Shown piece after piece: positions 34,908 to 44,495 of a stretch of 64,000 nt of DNA (position 1 is its first letter; every line of letters starts with the position of its first letter). Under the pieces are notes generated by a model. That model searched no databases and was not told the DNA's origin. It saw nothing but the letters and a program-made list of their open reading frames with translations. Source of the stretch: Desertimonas sp963733085 (GTDB lineage: Bacteria; Actinomycetota; Acidimicrobiia; Acidimicrobiales; Ilumatobacteraceae). The position numbers were made by a program, and so were the translations under genes. The stretch is taken from assembly GCA_963733085.1 (NCBI GenBank), contig CAVTBY010000007.1:1-64000 (forward strand), written 5' to 3'.

Positions 34908-36335
34908 CTAGTTCGGGAACAACAGTTCGCCGATAGCGGCAGCCGTCACTGCGCTGTTGCCGAACACCATGACGGCAGGACCGGCGACGACGGGACGCGC
35001 AGGACCGACGTCGACCACAACCGCGTCCGGGCGCACGCCGCGGATCGCCTCGAGCACGGCATCGCCGGCAAGTCGGTCAGTGACGAGCACGACGGGCCGA
35101 CCGGTCGCCGGCTCGAGCGCGGCAGCCACCTCGTCCGCCCCACCGACCGACGCCGAGGTCGTCCGCGGTGCGAGTGCCGTCAGCGTCGCCACGATCGGAG
35201 ACGGACGCGACCCGGCGGCGATGTCGGTGCGCCGCTCGAGGACCACGTGGGGCGCTCCGTCGAGCCGAACGTCTCCGACAGTCCGGACGGCCCGCCGTGC
35301 GACATCGCCGGCGAACGACTGGGCCCCGGGATCAGCGACCGGCACAGCGCTGGCGAGCCACGCCTTGAGGGCATCGACCCGTGCGGCGGCCTCCTCGACC
35401 CGGGCGCGGGTGAGGTGGCCATCGCTGATCGCGGTGAGAACCTCCTCACTGACCTCGGCGAACACCGCCTCGCCGTCGTACGGCTCGGGGAAGCATGGGT
35501 TGCCGATGCACAGCAGATCGACGCCAGCGGCCAGCGCCTGCACCGCTCCAGGTCCGCGACCGACACCACGGGCGATTGCATGCATGTCGAGGGCATCGCT
35601 GATCACCACACCGTCGAAGCCGAGCTCGTCGCGGAGCATCGACATCCACGAGTTGCTCATCGTCGCCGGATTCGGGTCGACGGCCGGCACGGAGACGTGA
35701 GCGGTGAGGATGCAGCGAACGCCGGCTTCGATCGCCGCGACGAATGGGGCGACATCTCGGCCGACGAACGTGGCCCGATCGGCGTCGACCACCGGCACGC
35801 CGAGGTGTGAGTCGGTGCGCGTGGCGCCGTGGCCAGGAAAGTGCTTCGCACACGCCGCGACGCCCTGCGACTGCACGCCGCGCACGAACGCAGCACCGTG
35901 GCGGGCGACGAGATCGGTCTCGGCGCCGAACGACCTCACGCCGATCACCGGGTTGTCCGGCTCGGAGTTGACGTCGACGACCGGGGCGAGCACGACGTCG
36001 ATGCCGGCACGCCGGGCCATCGCGGCGATCCCCGCGGCGACCTGCTCGGTCGCCGTCACGTCGTCCACCACACCGAGGGCAGCATTGCCCGGCCACGACG
36101 ATCCCTGCGCCGCCTCCAGCCGGGTGACGTTGCCGCCCTCCTCGTCGGCGAGCACCAGCAGGTCCGGTCGGCGGCTGGTCAGTTCCCCGAGCGAGTCGCC
36201 GCTGAACCAGCACACTGCGGTGAGCCCGCGGTCGGCCTCGCGCTCGATCCATTCCGGTAGTTCGTCGCCGCACAGTCCGGGAACGAGCACGCTGTTGACG
36301 AGACGGACAACTGATGGATCGCCGTGCTCGCTCAT
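34908..36335 (-). CDS. nagZ: beta-N-acetylhexosaminidase, GH3 family (NagZ-like)
   Basis: A 475-residue glycoside hydrolase that removes terminal N-acetylglucosamine. The GH3 signature KHFPGHGATRTDSH lies near residue 163, with the catalytic His-Asp dyad seen in NagZ, and SDALDMHAI near 245 carries the nucleophile Asp. A C-terminal domain of about 130 residues follows. No signal peptide is seen, so it acts in the cytosol. It is the last gene of the importer operon (binding protein, two permeases), so the likely job is to cleave imported chitobiose or muropeptide sugars. Confidence 0.87.
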   Translation of the reverse strand: MSEHGDPSVVRLVNSVLVPGLCGDELPEWIEREADRGLTAVCWFSGDSLGELTSRRPDLLVLADEEGGNVTRLEAAQGSSWPGNAALGVVDDVTATEQVAAGIAAMARRAGIDVVLAPVVDVNSEPDNPVIGVRSFGAETDLVARHGAAFVRGVQSQGVAACAKHFPGHGATRTDSHLGVPVVDADRATFVGRDVAPFVAAIEAGVRCILTAHVSVPAVDPNPATMSNSWMSMLRDELGFDGVVISDALDMHAIARGVGRGPGAVQALAAGVDLLCIGNPCFPEPYDGEAVFAEVSEEVLTAISDGHLTRARVEEAAARVDALKAWLASAVPVADPGAQSFAGDVARRAVRTVGDVRLDGAPHVVLERRTDIAAGSRPSPIVATLTALAPRTTSASVGGADEVAAALEPATGRPVVLVTDRLAGDAVLEAIRGVRPDAVVVDVGPARPVVAGPAVMVFGNSAVTAAAIGELLFPN

Positions 36336-36363
36336 CCCTTCACCTCGTGGGGGCTGCGCTCGC

Positions 36364-37194
36364 TCATCCCTTGACCGCCCCGGCGACTAGACCACTCGAC
36401 AACCGGCGTTGCACGGCGACGAAAAACAGCATCACCGGCACGGTGATCAACGTCGAGCCGGCCATGATCGCCCCCCAGTCGTTGCCGTACTCGCCGAAGA
36501 AGCGGCGTAGCCCGATCGACGCGGTGAAGAGTTCGGGATTGCCCTCGGTGTTGAACGTGAGGGCGAAGATGAACTCGTTCCAGGCGATGATGAACGAAAA
36601 TACGCTGACGGCGACGAGCCCGGGGGCGACGAGCGGCAGGAGGATCGACCAGAACATCCGCGACCACGAAGCCCCGTCGACGTACGCCGCCTCCTCGATC
36701 TCCTTGGGCACGGCGGCGACGAAACCGCGGAGCATCCAGATGGCGATCGGCAGAGCGAACGCCACGTACACGACGACGAGTCCGACCAACCGGTTGAGCA
36801 ATTGAAGGTTGCGGGCCTGGATGAAGAGGGGGATGACGAGGGCCTCCAGCGGCACCATCTGGACGATGAGGATCATCACCAACACACTCGTCCGAAACCG
36901 GAACCGGAAGCGGGACACGGCAACGGCTGCGAGGAGCGCGATCAGTGCACTGATCACCACCGTGCCGAGGGCAACCACGAAAGAGTTGCGCAGATAGGTC
37001 GTGAAGCCGCCCTCGTCGAGCACGAAGGCGAAGTGGTCCAGGGTCAGGTTCGTCGGCAACAAGCTGCGCTTGCCGGCGCTGGCGTGAGTGTCGACGGACA
37101 TCGACATCATCAAGAATGCCGGGAACAGCGTGAACACGAGAACGGCCACGACCGCGAGCCCACGCAGGATCCGGCGTCCCAACGTTCGCTTCAC
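36364..37194 (-). CDS. sugar ABC importer permease, MalG type
   Basis: A 276-residue permease with six membrane helices. The ATPase-coupling EAA loop is EIEEAAYVDGASWSRMFWSILLPLVAPG near residue 180. The GTG at 37194 overlaps the stop of the MalF-type permease as GTGA. No ATPase gene is in the operon; in actinobacteria a shared MsiK-type ATPase often serves such importers. The duplicated AAGGGATGAGCGAGC at its end and at the nagZ start (29 bp apart) marks a small tandem repeat. Confidence 0.87.
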   Translation of the reverse strand: MKRTLGRRILRGLAVVAVLVFTLFPAFLMMSMSVDTHASAGKRSLLPTNLTLDHFAFVLDEGGFTTYLRNSFVVALGTVVISALIALLAAVAVSRFRFRFRTSVLVMILIVQMVPLEALVIPLFIQARNLQLLNRLVGLVVVYVAFALPIAIWMLRGFVAAVPKEIEEAAYVDGASWSRMFWSILLPLVAPGLVAVSVFSFIIAWNEFIFALTFNTEGNPELFTASIGLRRFFGEYGNDWGAIMAGSTLITVPVMLFFVAVQRRLSSGLVAGAVKG

Positions 37195-38090
37195 AGGTCC
37201 TGCTCGCGGAACAGGAAGCGCAGGTACACCATCGTGATGACAATCAGCACGAGGGTCAGCAAGACAGCGATCGCCGAGCCCCGGCCGAAGTCGTTGCCCT
37301 GCCCGAATGCCGTGATGTACGACCACGTGGCGAGGTTGAGGACGTCGCGGTTAACCCCATTGCCGCCGGGCATCAGGTAGATCTGCACGAACACCTTGAA
37401 GTCCCAGATCGTCGACAGGATCGTGACGACGGCGAACACCGGCTTGAGCGTTGGCGCCGTGATCGACCAGAACCGTCGCCAACCGCCTGCGCCGTCGATG
37501 GTCGCCGCCTCGAAGACATCCTTGGGAATCGTCATCAACCCGGCCAGCACGGTGACGGCGACGAACGGGAACCCGTGATGGACAACGTTCAGCGTGGCGA
37601 TGGCGTAGAACGTCAGCCGATCATCGAACCAGTTCGTCGTACGCGGGTCGACGAGTCCGAGGTTGTCGAGCAGACGCATCGCCGGGCCGCGCTGCGAGTC
37701 GAAGATGAAGATCCACACGTACGTCCCGGTCACCGCCGGAATCGCCCAGGCGACCATGATCGCCGTCGTGACGAACCCACGAACCCACGTGCCGAGGCTG
37801 AACAACAGCAGGGCGACCAGGGTGCCGACGGCGACGGTGAGCACGACGTTGACGATGGCGAACACCACAGTGTTGCCGAGGACCGTCTGCCACAGCCGCG
37901 GATCGGAGAGTAGGTCTCGGTAGTTGGCGAAGCCGACCCACGCCGCTCCACCGAGGTTCAGCTCGCGGAGGCCGAACTCCTGGAACGACAGCACCACCAC
38001 CCGCGCCAACGGGAACAGCAGCAAGGCGCCGAGGACGGCGAGCGCGGGTGCGAGCAGCAGCCACGGGCGCCAGGTCTGCGCCGATGGCAC
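37191..38090 (-). CDS. sugar ABC importer permease, MalF type
   Basis: A permease with six membrane helices and the EAA loop DVFEAATIDGAGGWRRFWSITAPTLKP. The frame opens at ATG 38186, but that start would lie inside the binding-protein gene and place a strong hairpin (38116-38145) in coding sequence. GTG 38090 gives 299 residues (VPSAQTWRPWLLLAP), the usual size, and is preferred. It pairs with the MalG-type permease to import an amino sugar or oligosaccharide, judged from the GH3 enzyme downstream. Confidence 0.87.
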   Translation of the reverse strand: MPSAQTWRPWLLLAPALAVLGALLLFPLARVVVLSFQEFGLRELNLGGAAWVGFANYRDLLSDPRLWQTVLGNTVVFAIVNVVLTVAVGTLVALLLFSLGTWVRGFVTTAIMVAWAIPAVTGTYVWIFIFDSQRGPAMRLLDNLGLVDPRTTNWFDDRLTFYAIATLNVVHHGFPFVAVTVLAGLMTIPKDVFEAATIDGAGGWRRFWSITAPTLKPVFAVVTILSTIWDFKVFVQIYLMPGGNGVNRDVLNLATWSYITAFGQGNDFGRGSAIAVLLTLVLIVITMVYLRFLFREQDL

Positions 38091-38115
38091 CGTTGCTTGC
38101 CACCAACGCGGACGA

Positions 38116-38145
38116 GGGTGGCCGCGGTGCACACCGCGGCCACCC
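38116..38145 (-). terminator. perfect hairpin between binding-protein and permease genes
   Basis: GGGTGGCCGCGGTG and CACCGCGGCCACCC pair over 14 bp with a 2-nt loop. It begins 18 nt past the binding-protein stop. It probably protects or terminates the binding-protein mRNA so that less permease is made. Confidence 0.7.
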
Positions 38146-38163
38146 CCGATTTCGGGCTCAATG

Positions 38164-39444
38164 TCAGCCGCTGGCGAAGACGTCATTCATCTCCTGGGCG
38201 GCGACTTCGGTGGCCTCCTCGACCGTGGCATCGCCGGACAGGATCGACTGCATCATCGCCGCCATCGTCTGGTTGCCCTCGATCTGACCCCACAGCGGCG
38301 TGACGGGGAGTACCCGGCCTCCCTCGGCCATCTGCTGGGCGAACGGGGCGACCAGCGGGTCTTCGTCGGCGATGACCTCCTCCAGCAGCGGCAACGTGCC
38401 GGGGAAGAATCCGGACTGGTCGCTCCACAACTGGGCGACCTCACCCGTCGTCATCAGTTCGACGAACTGCCAGGCGAGATCCTCGTTCTCGGTCGTGTTG
38501 AAGATGCTCAGGTGCGAGCCGCCGAGGAACGACGGACCGACGCCGCCGTCCTTGGCGGGGATCGGGAAGGCGCCGAGCTTGCCCTCGAGCTCGGGATTGG
38601 CGTCGACGATCGCCCCGATCGTCCAGTTGCCGGAGATCATCATCGCCGCATCGCCGGCCGTGAACGAGTCGCGCAGGGCGAGCTCGTTCCACGTACTCGC
38701 CGCCGCCGTCGAGAACCCGTGCTCGGTTGCCAGCCCGGTGTAGAACGCGATCCCCTCGCGCGCCTCGGGACTCGTGAGTCCCGACGTCCAGGTCCCGTCC
38801 TCGCCTTGGGTGGCGACCTCGCCGCCGGCGCCCCAGATGAACGACGCGACCCCGAACTGGTTGTCGCCGGCGATCGGCCACGGGATGATGTTCGGGTCTG
38901 CCTCGGCGATCGCGTTGCCGACCTCGACGAGCCCGTCCCAATCGGTCGGCAATTCGGTGATCCCTGCGGCCTCGAAGATGTCGGTGCGGTAGACGATCGA
39001 GCGCACCCCGGCGTACCACGGCATGCCGTACAGAGACCCGTCGACGGTGCCGGCCTCGACGAGGGCGGGCACGAAGTCCTCCATCAGTCCCGTCTCCTCG
39101 ACCTGTTGCGTGACGTCGAGGAGCACGCCGGCGTCGGCATACTCGGGCGTCCACGTCGTGCCCAGCTCGGCGACGTCGGGCAGCGTTCCGCCGGCGATCG
39201 CCGTCGTGAAGCGGTCCTTCGCCTCGGCCCATTGCACGAACTGCAGGTCGAGCGTGGCGCCTGTCTCCGCTTCGAAGGCGGCGGCGACCTCGTCGACGAA
39301 CGGCTCCGGGTCGGGGTTCGTTCCCTCCATGATCCAGACGGTCAGCGTCTCGCCGGACGAGGCCGAGGACATGCCAGCGGCACCCGGCGCCAGAACTGCG
39401 GCGGCGGTCAAAGCAAGTCCGATTGCGGTACGTCGCGATCTCAT
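38164..39444 (-). CDS. extracellular sugar-binding protein of an ABC importer
   Basis: A 426-residue binding protein of the maltose/oligosaccharide type (SBP_bac_1). The start at ATG 39444 follows GAAGGGGAAC and gives a signal peptide MRSRRTAIGLALTAAAVLA cleaved near GMSSAS. The mature chain starts ETLTVWIMEGTNPDPEPF. SGNWTIGAIVDANPELEGKLG and the GPSFLGGSHLSIF loop are typical of the family. No lipobox cysteine is seen. With the two permeases and NagZ it resembles DasABC/NgcEFG systems for chitobiose or N-acetylglucosamine; the ligand is inferred. Confidence 0.88.
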   Translation of the reverse strand: MRSRRTAIGLALTAAAVLAPGAAGMSSASSGETLTVWIMEGTNPDPEPFVDEVAAAFEAETGATLDLQFVQWAEAKDRFTTAIAGGTLPDVAELGTTWTPEYADAGVLLDVTQQVEETGLMEDFVPALVEAGTVDGSLYGMPWYAGVRSIVYRTDIFEAAGITELPTDWDGLVEVGNAIAEADPNIIPWPIAGDNQFGVASFIWGAGGEVATQGEDGTWTSGLTSPEAREGIAFYTGLATEHGFSTAAASTWNELALRDSFTAGDAAMMISGNWTIGAIVDANPELEGKLGAFPIPAKDGGVGPSFLGGSHLSIFNTTENEDLAWQFVELMTTGEVAQLWSDQSGFFPGTLPLLEEVIADEDPLVAPFAQQMAEGGRVLPVTPLWGQIEGNQTMAAMMQSILSGDATVEEATEVAAQEMNDVFASG

Positions 39445-39590
39445 CGTGTTGTGTTCCCCTTCATTGGCAGGTGTGGCGGACAGAGTCGGGGATTTTGTAA
39501 AGATCATTAATGAACCCCCTGAAGGATTCTGGACGACCGAGCACCCTGCGGTCAAGCTGACCCACTCGATGTACCCCGCGACTGTTCAGT

Positions 39591-40559
39591 TCAGCCGGAC
39601 GCCGACTTGCGCGCCCTCGCCCGCCGTTTGCCCTCATGCATCGCCTGGACGCGGCCAACCGGGATGGCCTGACCCTCATCGACGAGCTCGGTGGTCAGGC
39701 GTTGTGGCTCCGGCATCAGCGCCGCCCACGGATCGCTGTCGCCGAGATGATCGGAAGCGGTGTGAATGGTGAAGTCGCCCGGCTCGACAGAACCAAGGTC
39801 GTCCCAGCGCAGAGGGAACGACACCGGCACGCCCGGCCGGGCTCGGGGGCTGTAGGCGGCGACGACCGTCGCCCCACCGACGCGGGTCGAGTCGACGAAC
39901 ACCTTGCCGCCGCGATCGTCCTTGACGAACGCCGTCGTGGCGATCGCCGGATCCAGTTGCTCGGCGCGGGCGGCGATGGCGCGGGTGGCGGCGGCAGCCT
40001 CTTCGATCGTCGTCGCCGAGGTGTCGACGGGCACGAAAACGTGGAGGCCCTTGGCCCCGCTCGTCTTCACCGCCCCTTCGAGGCCGAGATCGGCCAATGC
40101 CTGGCGGACCAGCATGGCCACGTCCACGACGACGGAGAACTTGGCCCCGGCGGGCGGGTCGAGGTCGAGCACGAGATGGGTCACGCGATCGAGTTGATCG
40201 GCGCGCACCAGCGTGGGGTGGTACTCGACGGCGCGCTGGTTGGCGAACCACAGCAGCGTTCGCCGATCGTTGCAGAGCGCGTAGGAGACGTCGCGCTTCG
40301 ACGTCTCCGCCCACAGCGTGATCGTGCGGACCCAGTCTGGCGTGTACTTCGGGACATTCTTCTGCATGAACGGCTGCTCGTCCCGCTGCACGCGAATCAC
40401 TGACAGCGGGCGATCGGCCAGCCCCGGAATGATCCGGTCGGCGATGGCATCGAGGTAGTCGACGAGATCGCGCTTCGTCGCACCGGCGTCGCCGAACAGC
40501 GGTTGGTCGAGGTTCGTCAGCTTGACGCCGTCGCGGGACTCTGCCTCGGCCGCTGCCAC
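39591..40559 (-). CDS. LigD-type polymerase/primase domain protein (stand-alone)
   Basis: A 322-residue archaeo-eukaryotic primase-type enzyme like the polymerase part of LigD, used in non-homologous end joining. The catalytic pair is in LVLDLDPPAG (near residue 140), KTSGAKGLHVFVP binds nucleotide, and FVDSTR follows. The chain starts at GTG 40559 (VAAAEAESRDGVKLTNLDQPLF). Ligase and nuclease domains are absent, and no ku gene is seen in the window. It could complete elsewhere-encoded Ku and ligase or act as a separate primase-polymerase. Confidence 0.83.
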   Translation of the reverse strand: MAAAEAESRDGVKLTNLDQPLFGDAGATKRDLVDYLDAIADRIIPGLADRPLSVIRVQRDEQPFMQKNVPKYTPDWVRTITLWAETSKRDVSYALCNDRRTLLWFANQRAVEYHPTLVRADQLDRVTHLVLDLDPPAGAKFSVVVDVAMLVRQALADLGLEGAVKTSGAKGLHVFVPVDTSATTIEEAAAATRAIAARAEQLDPAIATTAFVKDDRGGKVFVDSTRVGGATVVAAYSPRARPGVPVSFPLRWDDLGSVEPGDFTIHTASDHLGDSDPWAALMPEPQRLTTELVDEGQAIPVGRVQAMHEGKRRARARKSASG

Positions 40560-40591
40560 AGCACTGATCTTCGCGCCCCGGAGCGGCAGGG

Positions 40592-41143
40592 CTATGCCGC
40601 GAATCGTTGACGAAGGTGTTCGAGGATGCTCGTCAGGCTCGGTTCGGCGATGCCGATCGCCTCGTCCCAGGCAAACCAGTGCACGTCCTGGCTCTCCTCG
40701 GCCGGCGGATCCGGGTCCATCGCTGCGCCGTCGAACAGGTAGCGGAGGTCGAGGTGGGTGTGGCCATCGGGGACGTCGTGCACGCTGACGTGGGCGAGCT
40801 CCGGGGCTCCGTCGAGGAAGTCGACGGCCATCCCGGTCTCCTCGACCACCTCTCGTCGAGCTGCCTCCCACGGTGTCTCGCCGGGATCGATGTGCCCACC
40901 CGGTTGCAGCCAGGTGCCGATCTTGAGGTGGCGGAGCAGGACGATGCCACGTTCACCGATGACGAAACCGGAGCCGGTGACGTGGACCGGGTCGGCGGCG
41001 CGGTCGAAGGGATCAGCGAGCCGGGAAACCTCGGCGACGAACCGGGCGATGTCGCCGCGCTCGACGTCGTCGACCGGCGTCAGTCGGGCGACGTCCTCGA
41101 GGATCTGTCGGCGCAGCTCGTCGGGGCGACCGTCGACGCGCAC
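40592..41143 (-). CDS. Nudix hydrolase
   Basis: A Nudix protein of about 183 residues. The box GGHIDPGETPWEAARREVVEETGM has the full GX5EX7REUXEEXGU pattern. VTGSGFVIGERGIVLLRH precedes it. I take GTG 41143 as the start (VRVDGRPDELRRQILEDV); an earlier frame extension would overlap the divergent DUF1269 gene. Substrate unknown. Confidence 0.85.
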   Translation of the reverse strand: MRVDGRPDELRRQILEDVARLTPVDDVERGDIARFVAEVSRLADPFDRAADPVHVTGSGFVIGERGIVLLRHLKIGTWLQPGGHIDPGETPWEAARREVVEETGMAVDFLDGAPELAHVSVHDVPDGHTHLDLRYLFDGAAMDPDPPAEESQDVHWFAWDEAIGIAEPSLTSILEHLRQRFAA

Positions 41144-41178
41144 GGATCGGCACGGTACCTGCCCGTATCGTGCAGCGC

Positions 41179-41778
41179 ATGTCCGACGCCGACTCCACAA
41201 CCTCCGACACGCTCGTCGGGATCGAGTTCCCCGACGTCTTCCGAGCCCAGGAGTTCCTCACCGCGACGACCAGATTGGCCGCCCACCACGACATCGAGCT
41301 GCGTGACGCAGTGCTCGTCGTCAGCAACGCCGAAGGCAAAGTCATCGTTCGGGAGACCCGCGACCTGCAGCCGGCGACAACGGCGGCGTCGGGGGCGATC
41401 TGGGCCGGATTGTTCGGCTTGATCCTCGGCGGGCCGGTCGGTTGGCTCGCCGGCACCGCGGTTGGTGCCGCCGGAGGCGCGATCACGGCGAAGGTCGTCG
41501 ATCACGGCATCCCCGACGATTGGGTCGACTGGTTCCGTCAGGCGGTGCGTCCTGGAGCTGCGATCGTCGCCGTGCTCGTCGGTGAGGCGCGGCGTGAGGT
41601 TGTCTTCGAAGAGCTCAAACGCTTCGAGGGAGCCCATCTCGTCTACGCCAACGTGCCCCAAGCGTGGCAGGAACGGATCCGCGAGGCGCTCGGCGAAACA
41701 CCGCTCGCCACGCTGCCCGCCCCGGCGACCGCCGAACCGCTCCCGCCGCCCGAGCCCGGCACGGCCGAGGAGGGCTAG
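41179..41778 (+). CDS. DUF1269 family membrane protein
   Basis: A 199-residue protein. A glycine-rich hydrophobic hairpin (AIWAGLFGLILGGPVGWLAG and TAVGAAGGAITAKV, residues about 73-110) is typical of DUF1269, followed by VVDHGIPDDWVDWFRQAVRPG. The tail is proline- and glutamate-rich. Function is unknown; relatives are stress-associated membrane proteins. ATG 41179 is preferred over GTG 41170. Confidence 0.8.
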   Translation: MSDADSTTSDTLVGIEFPDVFRAQEFLTATTRLAAHHDIELRDAVLVVSNAEGKVIVRETRDLQPATTAASGAIWAGLFGLILGGPVGWLAGTAVGAAGGAITAKVVDHGIPDDWVDWFRQAVRPGAAIVAVLVGEARREVVFEELKRFEGAHLVYANVPQAWQERIREALGETPLATLPAPATAEPLPPPEPGTAEEG

Positions 41779-42984
41779 CGGGCGAACTCGGTGACGCCCT
41801 CGACGAGTCGGTCGATGTCGTCGCCAGTCGAGTACGGCGCCAGGCCGGCGCGCACGGCGCCGTCGTCACCGAGACCGAGCCATCGCGACGCCTCGAGGGC
41901 GTAGAACGAGCCAGCGGGTGCGTTGACGCCGCGGGCGGCGAGGAACCGGTACGCATCGGCCGACTCGCGGCCCTCGACTTCGAACAGGATCGTCGGCGTG
42001 CGACGGCGCGCCCGGCTGTAGATGCACATACCGGGGATTCCTGCGAGGCGGTGTTCGAGGTCGACACGCAACTCGTCCTCGTAGCGTTCCAGCGTCGTCA
42101 TCGACGCGAGGATTCGCTCGCGCCTCGTACCAGTGGCCTCGTCATCGAGTCCGGCGAGAAAGTCGACGGCGGCTGTCGTCGCCGCCATCAGCTCGTACGG
42201 CAGGGTCCCGAGCTCGAAACGTTCGGGCACGTCGTCCGTGGCCGGCAGCAGCTTGTCCGGCGCGAAGCCGTTCGAGCAACGCGGGCTCGGCGGCGAGCAC
42301 TCCGCAGTGCGGACCGAGGAACTTGTACGGCGAGCAGGAGAAGAAGTCGGCGCCGAGGGCGTGGACGTCGATCGCCGCATGCGGCGTGAGGTGCACGCCG
42401 TCGACGTAGAGCAGTGCAGCCGTCGTTTCGTGCACGAGATCGGCGATCGCCCGCAGCTCGGGCCGGGTGCCGAGCAGGTTCGATGCCCCCGTCACGGCGA
42501 CGAGCGCGGTGCGCTCGGACAGGACGGCGGCGATGTCGTCGACGGCCAGATCGCCCGTCTTCCGATCGAAGTCTGCCCAGCGGACCACCGCCCCGGCTGC
42601 ATCCGCCGCCAGTATCCAGGGTCGGATGTTGCTGTCGTGGTCGAGCCTGGTGACGACGATCTCGTCGCCGGCCCGCCACGTCTTGGCGAGCGTCCGTGAG
42701 AAATCGAAGCAGAGCTGCGTGGCGCTGCGCCCGAACACGATCCCGGCGGGATCGGCGCCGAGCAGATCGGCCATCGCCTGGCGGGCATCGGCGACGGTTC
42801 GCTCGGCGCGCTGCTCCGCCGCGGTCACGCTGCCGCGGTTGGCGATGGCAGCCGTCAGCGTGTCGGCCATCGCCTCACCGACGACTTCAGGGACCTGCGT
42901 GCCGCCCGGCCCGTCGAAGTGGGCAACTCCTGCGGCGAGCGACGGGAAGTGGCGGCGGACCCGCTCGACGTCGAACGCCATCAA
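41775..42984 (-). CDS. cysteine desulfurase-like PLP enzyme (TIGR01976 type), frameshifted
   Basis: A fold-type I aminotransferase related to SufS/NifS. The PLP lysine is in FFSCSPYKFLGPHCG, and the aspartate and histidine context is YVDGVHLTPHAAIDV. The frame breaks near 42262 (CTT C GCG): the N-terminal part ends PALLERLR and the rest resumes APDKLLPATDDVPERFELGT. Joined, it is about 403 residues, normal for this subgroup. No iron-sulfur assembly genes are adjacent, and the subgroup's substrate is unsettled. ATG 42984 or 42981 starts it; its end touches the convergent DUF1269 gene. Confidence 0.83.
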
Positions 42985-43469
42985 TCAGTGAGGTTGTCGA
43001 TGCGGTCGCCGATCCAGTCGTAGAAGCTCTGCTGGATGATGAACTGGAACACGATCCACCCGACGAAGGCGATTACCAGGATCACCGAGGCGATCTTGAA
43101 CGGGCGCATGAACTTCGTCGAGTACTTCGTGATCAGCGGCTCGATTTCGCGCGTCGCCGCCCTGGCCCGGGCGGAGAATATGTCTGCGGCACGCTCGACC
43201 TCGCTGCGGGCGACCTTGCGTACCTCCGAGATGATCGCCTCGGTGTCGCGGCGCACGGCGCCGGCCTGCTCGACTGCGTCGGGCAGCTTGCCAGCCGCCC
43301 CTTTGAGCACGGTCGTGGGCGCCGGTGCCCCGAAACGACCATCCGACTCGAAGACGGTCGGACGTACTCGATAGCTGTTCGTCCAGTCGGCGCCGTCCCA
43401 CCACCGCAGCCGCGTGCCGCCCTGCGGATCGGGGTACCAGCCGGCGATTGGAGCGTCGGCGAGCTTCAC
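42981..43469 (-). CDS. DUF2510 protein with C-terminal membrane helix
   Basis: A 162-residue protein. Residues about 9-33 are DUF2510 (GWYPDPQGGTRLRWWDGADWT), a short domain common in actinobacterial membrane proteins. A charged helical middle follows (EAIISEVRKVARSEVERA), then one membrane helix (IASVILVIAFVGWIVFQFII). The GTG at 43469 overlaps the SPFH gene stop as GTGA once the frameshift in that gene is corrected. Without the correction the two genes read as one fused frame. It is probably part of the NfeD-SPFH membrane unit. Confidence 0.75.
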   Translation of the reverse strand: MKLADAPIAGWYPDPQGGTRLRWWDGADWTNSYRVRPTVFESDGRFGAPAPTTVLKGAAGKLPDAVEQAGAVRRDTEAIISEVRKVARSEVERAADIFSARARAATREIEPLITKYSTKFMRPFKIASVILVIAFVGWIVFQFIIQQSFYDWIGDRIDNLTD

Positions 43470-44495
43470 CGCCGGTCTCCCTGCGGTGGTGGCGCCTCGA
43501 CGCGGTCGGTCTGCTCCGGGATGCGCAACCCACCGCGCGGGCGCACCTCGTCGGTGCCCTCTTCGGGCACGTGTCGCCTCGGCGAGAGCGGCGACCGTGC
43601 CGAGCAACCCGGAGAACTCCGCCGGGATCACCAACTTCGTCGCCCGACCGTCGCCGATCCGCTCGAGCGCTGAGAGGTACTCGACGGTGAGCACGTTCTT
43701 GTCGGCGTGCGCCTCCTTGATTCCCGACAGTCGGGCGAGCGCCGCCGCTCCCTCGCCCTCGCCCTCGAGTTGGAGGCGACTCTTCTCGGCGTTGGCCCGC
43801 AGCATGATCGCTTGGGCGTCGCCCTCGGCGTCGAGGATCGCCGCCTGCCTGCGACCTTCGGCGACGAGGATCAGCGACTGCTTCTCGCCGTCGGCGCGGG
43901 CGGTCGTCGCCTCCTGGAAGCCGCGCGCCTCGGTCACGGTCGCCCTCCGGTCACGCTCGGCGCGCATCTGGGCGTGCATCGCCGACACGACCTCCGGCGG
44001 CGGGTCGATGCGCTGGATCTCGACGCGCACGACCTGCACGCCCCACTTGTCGGTGGCGTCGTCGAGGACCTCGCGCAGCTGCGTGTTGATGCGGTCGCGC
44101 GATGTCAGCGCGGTGTCGAGCTCGAGGTCGCCGATCAGGTTGCGCAGGTTGGTCTGAGCGAGCTTGGTGATCGCCGTGAAGAAGTCGGCGACGTTGTAGA
44201 CGAGCCGCTGCGGGTCGGTCGCCTCGTAGTAGACGACGGCGTCGACGGACACGACGACGTTGTCGGAAGTAATCACCTCCTGCGGCGGCACGTCGACCAC
44301 CTGCTCGCGCATGTCGACGAGCTGCATCGTTTCGATGAACGGCATGATCAGGTTGAAGCCGGGATCCTTGGTGGTCTTGTAGCGGCCGAGTCGCTCGACC
44401 AGGCCACGCTGGAACGGCCGGACGATCTTCACGGCGTTGATCAAGAATGCGATCAACACCAATGCAACGGCAGCGATGATGACGATCGCGATCAT
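43466..44495 (-). CDS. SPFH/Band 7 (stomatin-like) protein, frameshifted at the end
   Basis: A membrane-anchored SPFH protein: one N-terminal helix (IAIVIIAAVALVLIAFLI), the Band 7 domain (RPFQRGLVERLGRYKTTKDPG), and a long coiled coil ending in the oligomerising region. The frame breaks near 43564 (CCCGAAGAGGG). With correction it ends EGTDEVRPRGGLRIP... and stops at 43466, about 343 residues. The ATG overlaps the NfeD stop as ATGA. NfeD and SPFH proteins commonly form membrane-domain scaffolds together. Confidence 0.87.

Noticed and set aside
39504..39513. TCATTAATGA palindrome upstream of the sugar-binding protein as an operator
   Set aside because: A single AT-rich 10-bp palindrome in a promoter region is too weak on its own. 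No second copy or matching regulator was found.
42981..44495. A fused SPFH-DUF2510 protein
   Set aside because: The joining segment is arginine-rich and unlike either family. A one-base correction near 43564 gives a natural SPFH ending, with its stop overlapping the DUF2510 GTG.
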